A DNA stretch of 64,000 nt, from the NCBI RefSeq assembly GCF_900086655.1, contig NZ_LT575476.1, positions 2,639,869 to 2,703,868 on the forward strand, in the 5' to 3' direction. The notes beneath the pieces were generated by a model. The model did not search any database. It had not been told where the DNA came from and was given only the letters and a program-made list of their open reading frames with translations. This document shows positions 18,464 to 25,167 of the stretch, piece after piece. Source of the DNA: Paenibacillus tuaregi. Its GTDB lineage: Bacteria > Bacillota > Bacilli > Paenibacillales > Paenibacillaceae. Both the position numbers and the translations under genes were made by a program. The first letter of the stretch is position 1, and every line of letters begins with the position of its first letter.

Positions 18464-18805
18464 GTGAAGCTCTTATATCATCCCGACCGGGCGGATATTC
18501 ATTTATCCACGGTACTTAATGCACTAAGCGATCCCATTCGTCTGTTAATCGTTTCTGAACTGTATCAAGCCGGTGAACGCCCCTGCGGTGAAATTAACGT
18601 TCCTGTGGTCAAATCCACAGCGTCTCATCATATCAAGAATCTCCGTGAATCAGGCATTGTTCAGGTGCGTCCTCATGGAACGCAGAGAATCGTGACTCTG
18701 CGGGCGGAAGACTTGAATCTTCGTTTTCCTGGTCTGCTCGCTTCCATTCTCGAGGCTTTTGAACATTCCGAAGAGAAGAGCAAGCTGTTGAACCCGGACA
18801 GCTGA
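18464..18805 (+). CDS. ArsR-family repressor
   Basis: Start chosen at the GTG at 18464, seven bases after AAGGAGG; an upstream ATG at 18431 is in frame but has no site. The product is 113 residues with a winged helix: LSTVLNALSDPIRLLIVSELY (about 12-32) and recognition helix STASHHIKNLRESGIVQ (about 48-66). No metal-binding CxC cluster of the ArsR/CadC kind is seen; a single Cys lies in RPCGEI. The divergent DHA2 exporter is its likely target. Effector unknown. Confidence 0.88.
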   Translation: MKLLYHPDRADIHLSTVLNALSDPIRLLIVSELYQAGERPCGEINVPVVKSTASHHIKNLRESGIVQVRPHGTQRIVTLRAEDLNLRFPGLLASILEAFEHSEEKSKLLNPDS

Positions 18806-19047
18806 TCTGCCTATACCCCCAGTAATATCAGATATAAGATCATTCTTTAAGTATTTTATTTTTTGAATCGGTGTTTCTGTTCATTTGACCGTTTCTTCCA
18901 TCTCCGACATCATTTATGTGCTGTTTGATTGCGCACGTCGTTCGTCCGACAGCTTTCACAAGAGTTTAAATATCTGGCTCCGACGTTCGCGTCCCCTCCC
19001 TTTGTAGCCGGTCGGATCCTTAAGTTAGCTCTACAAATATGAATCTG
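18806..19047. other. Gene-free interval
   Basis: The stretch follows the ArsR gene. No gene, clear terminator or promoter could be read in it before the R1 copy starting at 19048. Confidence 0.5.
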
Positions 19048-19178
19048 TTTAGATCATCATCTAATCGGTAATCGGACCAAGTTCTTGTCCTGGACGCTGG
19101 ACAGGAACTTGGTCCGATAAAACAAAAAAGCCGCTAAATTAGCGACTTTCAATGAGACTATGTTCTTGTCCCTCGACA
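19048..19178 (-). repeat. R1 repeat copy, complete, 3' of nitroreductase gene
   Basis: Best-preserved copy. TTAGAT-catc-ATCTAA; CGGTAATCGG; inverted repeat CGGACCAAGTTCTTGTCC / GGACAGGAACTTGGTCCG (one mismatch); ACAAAAAAG spacer; hairpin GCCGCTAAATTAGCGAC (19131-19147) with a U-tract when read on the minus strand (19130-19124); then CAATGAGACTATGTTCTTG, TCCCTCGACA. The variable pair in the inverted repeat is AC/GT here. It lies about 295 bases past the minus-strand nitroreductase gene. Confidence 0.85.
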
Positions 19179-19428
19179 ATTGACAAAAAAACAAATATCT
19201 TTTTCCCTCTAAAATTTTCATCCATCATTTTTTAATAAAAATTAAAACCCGTTGGGCTTTTAGTAGTACTCGGTTACGCTGGTCACTCTGGTTTTCCCAG
19301 ACGCCAACGATTGTCTCTTCCAGTAGTCTTTAGATCAATTCCCGAGAGTGTACTTCGGCGCCCGGAAGACAACGAACTTATTTTTTAGAGCTTCGAGCGC
19401 GCCCGGACGGTGATGTTCGGTAGGCTTA
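19179..19428. other. Gene-free interval
   Basis: No recognised gene. A minus-strand frame near 19240-19330 (GVWENQSDQRNRVLLKAQRV) is open for about 30 codons, but nothing supports it as coding. Confidence 0.4.
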
Positions 19429-19463
19429 AAATAGTTCCCACCTGTTCAGAGGATGGGGACTTT
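19429..19463. repeat. R3 hairpin repeat, copy 1
   Basis: AAATAGTTCCCACCTG-ttcag-AGGATGGGGACTT forms an imperfect hairpin ten bases past the nitroreductase stop. A near-identical unit in the same orientation lies at 20868, just past the HxlR stop. The two copies bracket the divergent gene pair. Confidence 0.65.
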
Positions 19464-19472
19464 AAGCTTACT

Positions 19473-20213
19473 TTATTTTTTCGCATATCCTTGCTTGTTC
19501 AAATAGTTCATCATTTGAGGGAGAATACTTCTCTGGAGATGATCTTGGATATGCTCACTCCATCCTTTCACTCTTTTCACTGTGAAGGGAGCCATAACCG
19601 GGCGGCTCTCATAATACTTCAACATGGCTTCATCATAGATGGCTAATTTCTCTTGATCCAGTGGTTGATACTGATTTTCCAGCATGACCATGGATTGAGG
19701 CAGTCGCGGCTTAAGTTCAGGTTTTTCTTCTGCCGGGGTACCGAGGCATAATCCCACCAAAGGTATCACATACTTCGGCAATTTCAATAGGTCAGATAAT
19801 TCGTTAATATTAGCTCTGACAGCTCCGATAAATACACCGCCAAGTCCCATGGATTCGGCTGCTGTTAAAGCATTTTGTGCCATCAGTCCAGCATCGAACG
19901 TACCAACCAATAGGAATTCGATATATTCAATATCCACCTTTGGAGCAATTTGATGATTACGGTTGAAATCTGCACAAAAAATCCAAAATTCTGGTGCTTC
20001 TTCAATATAGGGTTGATCCATACTGAGCTGCATCACTTTTTTTCGAAGATCAGGATTTGTGATTCGAATAATCGAAACGGCTTGAAGAAGACTGGAAGAT
20101 GAAGTTTGACTGGCTGCTTTAAAGATTGCTTCTCGCTGTTCTTCTGTCAAGGGTTTATTAGTAAAAGATCGCACAGATGCATGATTATGAAGCAATGAAA
20201 TGGTTTCATTCAT
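19473..20213 (-). CDS. NfrA-type NADPH nitroreductase/flavin reductase
   Basis: From the ATG at 20213 (nine bases after GGAG; an ATG at 20228 has no site) the product is 246 residues. It shows the NfsA/NfrA pattern: HASVRSFTNKPLTEEQREAI (FMN phosphate binding, about 10-30), QTSSSSLLQAVSIIRI, GTFDAGLMAQNALTAAESMGLGGVFIGAVR, VPLVGLCLG.P and the long C-terminal lobe typical of this group. Such enzymes reduce nitroaromatics, quinones and free flavin with NADPH. It is divergent from an HxlR regulator, a pairing that fits induction by quinone or diamide-like stress. Confidence 0.92.
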   Translation of the reverse strand: MNETISLLHNHASVRSFTNKPLTEEQREAIFKAASQTSSSSLLQAVSIIRITNPDLRKKVMQLSMDQPYIEEAPEFWIFCADFNRNHQIAPKVDIEYIEFLLVGTFDAGLMAQNALTAAESMGLGGVFIGAVRANINELSDLLKLPKYVIPLVGLCLGTPAEEKPELKPRLPQSMVMLENQYQPLDQEKLAIYDEAMLKYYESRPVMAPFTVKRVKGWSEHIQDHLQRSILPQMMNYLNKQGYAKK

Positions 20214-20317
20214 GTAATCCATCTCCATATTTATTTGATATAATAACTCCGTATTGATAAGGAACTCTCATATTTCGCGTAGTGTTCTTTCCCTACTCTC
20301 CTTTATGCTGTACAGGC

Positions 20318-20346
20318 TTAGAGTTGAATCATCTTTTTGCTATAAT
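20318..20346 (+). promoter_or_regulatory. Candidate promoter of the second HxlR gene
   Basis: TTAGAG (20318-20323), a 17-base spacer and TATAAT (20341-20346) with an extended TGC just upstream. The predicted start is near 20353, giving a leader of about 140 bases before the ATG at 20492. Confidence 0.6.
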
Positions 20347-20366
20347 TACATTAAGACTGCTAACTA

Positions 20367-20382
20367 AACATTGGCCAATGTT
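20367..20382. promoter_or_regulatory. 16-bp perfect palindrome, candidate HxlR operator
   Basis: AACATTGGCCAATGTT is a perfect palindrome placed about 15 bases downstream of the predicted start of the HxlR promoter and within the intergenic region shared with the nitroreductase gene. The position would suit repression by blocking elongation or initiation. Confidence 0.55.
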
Positions 20383-20491
20383 GTTCTGTCCCGGTGACAT
20401 TGACACTATCATAAAATTTTTCGTTGGATCCGCAAAGAGGGCAATATAAATGAACATAGTACAACTTTTTGTACCTTTAGGGGGGATATCG

Positions 20492-20836
20492 ATGAGGGTC
20501 TGTAATGAAGGATTTGATAAAGCGTTTATCGATGATAACAGGGATATGTACGCGATATCCTTTACCCAATATGTCCTTTCAGGACGTTGGAAACACTTTA
20601 TATTATGGTATCTAAGAGGAGAAACGCGTCGCTATACGGAGATAAAAAAATTTCTTGGCGGTTTATCGCAAGGCTCTCTCACAAAGCATCTTAAAGAGCT
20701 GGAGCAAGATGGGGTCATTAAACGTGAGGTCTATCCGGAAGTTCCTCCACGGGTAGAGTATTCGCTTACAGACAAGGGAAATAAATTACTGCCGATTCTT
20801 GAGAAGATGAAAGACTTCGGAAGAGAATACGGCTAA
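20492..20836 (+). CDS. HxlR-family regulator (second copy)
   Basis: The ATG at 20492 lies about six bases after an AGGGGGG ribosome site; an ATG at 20450 is less likely. The product is 114 residues with the HxlR core: TQYVLSGRWKHFILWYLR, YTEIKKFLGGLSQGSLTKHLKELEQDGVIKREVYPEVPPRVEYSLTDKG in sequence. A single Cys at position 4 (MRVCNEG) sits where YodB/HypR-like sensors carry the reactive thiol. It differs clearly from the HxlR at 13981, so it is not a recent copy. Control of the divergent nitroreductase is the likely role. Confidence 0.88.
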   Translation: MRVCNEGFDKAFIDDNRDMYAISFTQYVLSGRWKHFILWYLRGETRRYTEIKKFLGGLSQGSLTKHLKELEQDGVIKREVYPEVPPRVEYSLTDKGNKLLPILEKMKDFGREYG

Positions 20837-20867
20837 AAAAAATTGTGGCTGAATCTAGGTAAGCGTC

Positions 20868-20903
20868 AAATAGTCCCCACCTGTTCAGCAGATGTGGACT
20901 TGA
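20868..20903. repeat. R3 hairpin repeat, copy 2
   Basis: AAATAGTCCCCACCTG-ttcag-CAGATGTGGACTT pairs at 10 of 12 stem positions. It matches the unit at 19429 with a few substitutions and has the same orientation. It begins about 30 bases after the HxlR stop. Confidence 0.65.
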
Positions 20904-20917
20904 ATAAAAGTGAGAAA

Positions 20918-21013
20918 TTACACAATGGGTAGCAATCTACCACCATAACCGTATCGATTTACTTTAAACGGAATAATAAAAACATCGCCGATATTGACTT
21001 TCTTCCTTCTCAT
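20918..21013 (-). pseudogene. Truncated Imm26-like immunity protein fragment
   Basis: A 31-codon ORF (MRRKKVNIGDVFIIPFKVNR, then YGYGG) starts at an ATG eight bases after GGAGG and ends at TAA. The pattern of basic residues, then GDVF.IP and YGYG, is the beginning of Imm26-type immunity proteins, which are normally well over 100 residues. The ORF runs into unrelated sequence just where the family would continue, so it is a remnant of a polymorphic-toxin immunity gene. The assignment rests on a short motif. Confidence 0.5.
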
Positions 21014-21160
21014 AGTCCAATCCTCCAACAACATCTGGCTCGCACTATCCTGCCCTTAGTTTAACGACAAAATTAGTCATAAATCTAACTCACCCAATAG
21101 TTGAAATAGTTGTTCACGCATTTTTTCTTCATAATATTTTATTCGAATTCTTTTCAACTA
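21014..21160. other. Gene-free interval
   Basis: Nothing recognisable except the ribosome site for the Imm26-like fragment at its left edge. Confidence 0.4.
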
Positions 21161-21258
21161 ACCTGCCTGCTAGCTTAACGAAATTCATTGCATGGAACCC
21201 TAACTACCTATCTGATCAGTAATCGGCACCGTTGAAACTTAATCATCAACGGTTTTTT
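21161..21258 (+). repeat. Diverged R1/R2 fragment ending in a terminator
   Basis: ACCTGCCTGCTAGCTTAACG, then CATTGCATGGAACCC, then TATCTGATCAGTAATCGGCA resemble the R2-left/R1-left modules at 13443 and 46548. Instead of the usual R1 inverted repeat there is a plus-strand terminator (ACCGTTG / CAACGGT, 12-base loop, then TTTTTT at 21253-21258). It is a hybrid or a diverged copy. Confidence 0.5.
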
Positions 21259-21521
21259 AGAAATTCAATTTTTTACACATTATTTTCTTCTTACAGTTAT
21301 TAAGCAATGGGAGATTTAATTGTTTCGGGGTATGACTAGGTTGAAAAAGCAAGAAAGGTTGTTAATAATACAGTCCTAATTTAAGATTGGCTCTGCCAGC
21401 CAATATCTTTTCTATTTAACATTGTCTTTAAACTCGAATCCGTTTAACTTCATTACCATTATTTTAAATAAATGATATAGTAGTTATATATCCAATTAAT
21501 GTTAAAAAGAGGTGTTCAGCA

Positions 21522-22367
21522 TTGAATCATCACTACCTGTTCGTTTCCGCCCATCTGGACGATGCTATTATTTCATGCGGCGATTATATCGATTCGCTTG
21601 TTCGTGCTGGCCACCATGTGACCATAGCAACTGTTTTCACTGGTTCTGGCACAACTCTATCCCTACTTGCTCGCATCCTACACAAAAAATTCGGGCTCAG
21701 CTCCGACGTGATGAAAGTGCGCCGGGAAGAGGACGTTAGAGCATGCGACCTACTCGGTGTGGATACGATTCATCTGGACCTGCAGGAATGTATCTATCGT
21801 AAAGATCCGGGCGGTGCCCCCTTATATAAAATGCTGGACGATTTGTTCCATACTGACTACGAGACCGAGCTGGACCTGATTTCTGAGGTAACAACAGTGC
21901 TTTCAACACGTCTCTGTCTTACAGACTACGATCATATTTATATTCCGCTTGCAATCGGAAGACATGTGGATCATGGTATCGTACGGATTGCGGCTGAACA
22001 AGCTGTACGAAATATTAGTGATTTGGAAGTCTCTGCCCGTTTGATTTACTACGAAGATCTGCCGTATTTAAACTATGGTCAAGATTTGCAATGGGAAATT
22101 GACTTAGCACAGAACTTACATCCCGTCTACATTTCGCTTCCCAAATGCAGTTTGAAGCAGAAGGCTGCGGCTATTCTGGCATACCGCTCCCAAATCCGCC
22201 TATTATGGCACTCCAGATGGGAGATGCTTAAACAAGTGATCCAACATGCCCATTCGTGCCGCCCGCCAGGGCTTCAGCTCGATCCAAACACATATTGTTT
22301 CCGACTGCATGCTATGAGTGCGCCTAACCAAGTACCACTTGCTACACACGTTCCTTGGAACTTTTAA
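21522..22367 (+). CDS. PIG-L/LmbE-family deacetylase
   Basis: This 281-residue protein starts at a TTG at 21522, seven bases after AGAGGTG. The LmbE/PIG-L motif AHLDDAIISCGDYID (about 10-24) carries the His and Asp pair that bind zinc, and GRHVDHGIVRIA (about 147-158) supplies the third ligand region (HxxDH type). Family members remove acetyl from N-acetylglucosaminyl conjugates such as bacillithiol precursors, mycothiol or glycan precursors. No partner glycosyltransferase adjoins it, so the substrate is open. The gene stands alone. Confidence 0.88.
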   Translation: MNHHYLFVSAHLDDAIISCGDYIDSLVRAGHHVTIATVFTGSGTTLSLLARILHKKFGLSSDVMKVRREEDVRACDLLGVDTIHLDLQECIYRKDPGGAPLYKMLDDLFHTDYETELDLISEVTTVLSTRLCLTDYDHIYIPLAIGRHVDHGIVRIAAEQAVRNISDLEVSARLIYYEDLPYLNYGQDLQWEIDLAQNLHPVYISLPKCSLKQKAAAILAYRSQIRLLWHSRWEMLKQVIQHAHSCRPPGLQLDPNTYCFRLHAMSAPNQVPLATHVPWNF

Positions 22368-22383
22368 TAAGTCGATAATAAAA

Positions 22384-22415
22384 AGTATGTTCTTGTCCCT
22401 CGATAGTTCTTGTCC
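22384..22415 (+). repeat. R1 right-end fragment
   Basis: AAGTATGTTCTTGTCCCTCG followed by ATAGTTCTTGTCC matches the right end of R1 and repeats its core TTCTTGTCC twice. No hairpin module accompanies it. It begins about 16 bases after the PIG-L gene. Confidence 0.5.
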
Positions 22416-22543
22416 ATTTCGGCAATAGTACAATGTTCTTCTCACTCTCTATCGGAAAGACAGGCCGTAAGTACGGCCCTGTAAGTGCTTCAACACTTCC
22501 CGACATCACTCTTCACGATATATCACATGGCTTGCAGCAGTGA

Positions 22544-23470
22544 CTATGATTGAGTAAGGCAATCTGTCTCTAACGCATTCCAGTTTGGCGTAGGCACATT
22601 CGACCTTGCCCTCCATTCGGTAAAGTCCTCATTCAAGGCAGTGAGCTCAACTGCTGTCCCATCAATCAACCTGCTAACCGGAAGCATGAAGAAAATCTTC
22701 AACGCACAGCGGATTAAGTTTGGATAGCCGGTAATCCAAGACGCCTGCTTCGCAGGGGTTAACGGGTACCCCAAGGATTCAAGTACACGAAAGCCCTCTC
22801 CCATTGCCGCCACTAACTGACGCATTCGCCTGTTGTCACGGACAACTTGTTTCATCTGGAAGCTATGGAACAGAATGACCATGTTCATGGGCACGACCAG
22901 CACCATGTGGTTTTTCAGCCAGGCATCGATCTGATCATGGTAACTGAGCTTGTATTTGGTTGTCATGAATGCCTGCTCCAGCAGGGAGCGGAACGGAACA
23001 GGACCGTCCAGACCCCCGATGACCATCTCCCCGTGGCCGACACGAATGCAAATGACTCGTCCGTCGGTACGTGTACCTGCGGTAGTTTGAAATCCAAAAG
23101 CGACCTGTTTAGGTGACGTTCCATGTTTACTCAAATGGTCCTGCATGGCGTAGGTATTCATATTGTTGCCGACCAATACGATATGTCGGCTAACGTTTTC
23201 TTCGAGGATCGGTAGCACAGCCCCGAAATCCGAATATTTCATCATGACGAAGATCAAGTCATACGCGTCTCCTGACTCTAGCCTACGAATTATACGAACC
23301 CGATCAACAGTTGTCTTGCGCTGAAGGTAATGCCGAATGACTAGTCCCTCCTTTTCCAGTTCCTCCGCTCGCTTTCCTCTTGCCAACACAGTCACGTCAT
23401 GACCGCCCTTTACCAGGACATGTGCCAGATAGCTTCCCTGCACACCTGCACCGTACACAAGTATATTCAA
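22544..23470 (-). CDS. Ketopantoate-reductase-like protein (ApbA/PanE family)
   Basis: The start is placed at a TTG at 23470, eight bases after AAAGGAG; this gives MNILVYGAGVQGSYLAHVL with the Rossmann GxGxxG directly at the N-terminus, as is usual. The product is 308 residues with an N-terminal NADPH domain (1-165) and a C-terminal helical domain. PanE makes pantoate from ketopantoate. However, the DQIDAWLKNHMVLVVPMN region only loosely matches the catalytic KxxxN block, and no coenzyme A genes adjoin, so a different 2-hydroxyacid or unknown substrate is possible. A TetR regulator is divergent. Confidence 0.82.
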   Translation of the reverse strand: MNILVYGAGVQGSYLAHVLVKGGHDVTVLARGKRAEELEKEGLVIRHYLQRKTTVDRVRIIRRLESGDAYDLIFVMMKYSDFGAVLPILEENVSRHIVLVGNNMNTYAMQDHLSKHGTSPKQVAFGFQTTAGTRTDGRVICIRVGHGEMVIGGLDGPVPFRSLLEQAFMTTKYKLSYHDQIDAWLKNHMVLVVPMNMVILFHSFQMKQVVRDNRRMRQLVAAMGEGFRVLESLGYPLTPAKQASWITGYPNLIRCALKIFFMLPVSRLIDGTAVELTALNEDFTEWRARSNVPTPNWNALETDCLTQS

Positions 23471-23633
23471 TATTATCGCTCCTTTTATAATTAACAGTTG
23501 TTGAATATATAACACCTGTGGATTACAATCAAGATATCATTGGAACGGATGCAGGTGCAATGGCTAATTGCTGTCGTTTCTGTTGAGAAATGAACAACGA
23601 ATGATGTATGTGTTCAGGAAAGAGGGGAGAACT

Positions 23634-24185
23634 ATGGATCGGCGCATCGTACGATCAAGACAAATGATTATGCAAGCGTTCATTGGGCTGCTGGGAGAGC
23701 AGGAATTTGAGAGGGTCACCATTCAAGGTATTGCGGATCGGGCCAATGTCAACCGCGGAACGATCTATTTGCATTTTACAGACAAATATGACCTGCTGGA
23801 ACAGAGCGTGGAAACGTATCTGATGATGCTGGCTGACAGTTGTGTGCCGGAGGATGGGCCAACCAATGAACTGTCCCGGGACCTGCTGATTCGTACGTTC
23901 ACGTATCTGAAAGAGCATGCAGAAATTTATAGCGTTTTGATTACCAATAAAGGTATTCCGACGTTCAGACACCGTATGACACAGATGATTGAAGCGAATA
24001 TCACTTTGGTGGTGAAACAAATGAAATTAGAAACCGGTATCCACAAAGATGTGTTGGCGCAATTCTTATCCGTTTCCATTACGGGGTTGATTGAGTGGTG
24101 GGTCGTCCAATCTATGCCATACACGCCAGAAGAGATGGTTGAACAGATGGCTAGAATTTTGGAAGCAAGGCTGCAGCTATGGTAA
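23634..24185 (+). CDS. TetR-family repressor
   Basis: The ATG at 23634 follows GGGGAG; ATGs further up at 23568 and 23601-23604 are in frame but lack sites. The 183-residue product has a canonical HTH (VTIQGIADRANVNRGTIYLHFTDKYDLLEQ, about 28-57) and a C-terminal TetR_C-like ligand domain ending with MPYTPEEMVEQMARI. It is divergent from the ketopantoate-reductase-like gene, its probable target. Ligand unknown. Confidence 0.9.
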   Translation: MDRRIVRSRQMIMQAFIGLLGEQEFERVTIQGIADRANVNRGTIYLHFTDKYDLLEQSVETYLMMLADSCVPEDGPTNELSRDLLIRTFTYLKEHAEIYSVLITNKGIPTFRHRMTQMIEANITLVVKQMKLETGIHKDVLAQFLSVSITGLIEWWVVQSMPYTPEEMVEQMARILEARLQLW

Positions 24186-24260
24186 ACGAATTAAATTACA
24201 TTGGAATCTTGAGGGTTACAGATCAAAAACCGGTCAGCTCGATACGATTCTTTAAACGAG

Positions 24261-24291
24261 AAAAATACCTGCCCTCTCCCGGACAGGTATT
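24261..24291 (-). terminator. Terminator after lipoprotein gene
   Basis: AATACCTG (24264-24271) pairs with CAGGTATT (24284-24291), and TTTTT follows on the minus strand. It lies 45 bases past the lipoprotein stop and ends the two-component operon. It also faces the TetR gene convergently. Confidence 0.7.
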
Positions 24292-24336
24292 AAAGGTGAG
24301 TCGTATGAATGGCTTACTAACATCGATCACTAAATA

Positions 24337-25053
24337 TTAGTCCAGAAGGCTGTAGATCTGAATGCTCTCCACCTTGGCATCCTTGATATGAAACGACATC
24401 ACATCCACATAATTGGATGGCTCGTAACGGAAGTCATCCTCCTCATTAGGGGCTCCATTACCAAGCAGCTTCCCCTCGGGGTAGGCGGTTTTAAGTGTAT
24501 CCAGGCTATCTCCTGCTTTAATGTTTCGCACTGTCGCGTACTTAGGATCTGTAATTTCGATATGAAAAATGGAGTCTTGTTTCCCCTTCGGTATACTGAT
24601 TGTTTTAATCTCCAGACCAGGATACGTATAAACCTTTTCTGTAAAACCGATTAACGTATCCATGTTTGTTCCATCGTCGGCACTGTACGTATGAGACTTC
24701 AGGTTATCCGGTTTGCCCAGCATCTGTTCCATCTGATCTTCATTCGCTGTATCCGAAATCGCAATGGTGATCTCATTATAGACAAAAGCAAGCTCCTTCA
24801 GCACCACATTGCCTTTCTTCTCCATCGAACCTTCCTTAATAGTTTCAGCGCTTTGTCCTTTCGAATTTTCTGAAGCAGGCGAAGTAGAATTTGATGCTCC
24901 TCCGCCTTTGGCCTGTTCGTCGGGCGTGTTTTTTTCTGCCGAGTTCTGCGCCCCTTCTGGCGACTTGGCACCACTCGACTGACAGCCCGTCATTGCCATC
25001 GTTAGTAAAATACTCAGCAGGATAACAGCTGTAGCTTTGTTTATCCATTTCAT
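24337..25053 (-). CDS. Lipoprotein of unknown function in a two-component operon
   Basis: This protein of about 238 residues has a lipoprotein signal (MKWINKATAVILLSILLTM, then AMTGC with the lipidated Cys at about 24), a low-complexity Ser/Gly/Ala/Lys linker (about 28-80), and a globular domain (about 85-238) with MLGKPDNLKSHTYSADDGT and YPGLEIKTISIPKG. The second ATG of a pair is preferred (seven bases after GGAGG). It follows the histidine kinase gene by 114 bases in the same direction, suggesting an extracytoplasmic sensor or target of that system. No named family was recognised for the globular part. Confidence 0.8.
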   Translation of the reverse strand: MKWINKATAVILLSILLTMAMTGCQSSGAKSPEGAQNSAEKNTPDEQAKGGGASNSTSPASENSKGQSAETIKEGSMEKKGNVVLKELAFVYNEITIAISDTANEDQMEQMLGKPDNLKSHTYSADDGTNMDTLIGFTEKVYTYPGLEIKTISIPKGKQDSIFHIEITDPKYATVRNIKAGDSLDTLKTAYPEGKLLGNGAPNEEDDFRYEPSNYVDVMSFHIKDAKVESIQIYSLLD

Positions 25054-25167
25054 CATGATCCCTCCATAAATGTGTGATTTCTTCTTATGAAGTGATTATA
25101 AAAAAAGCATTTGTTAGTCTCATAACAGAATTGTACCAATCTTGTAACGTCAACTATTTGCGCGTGT

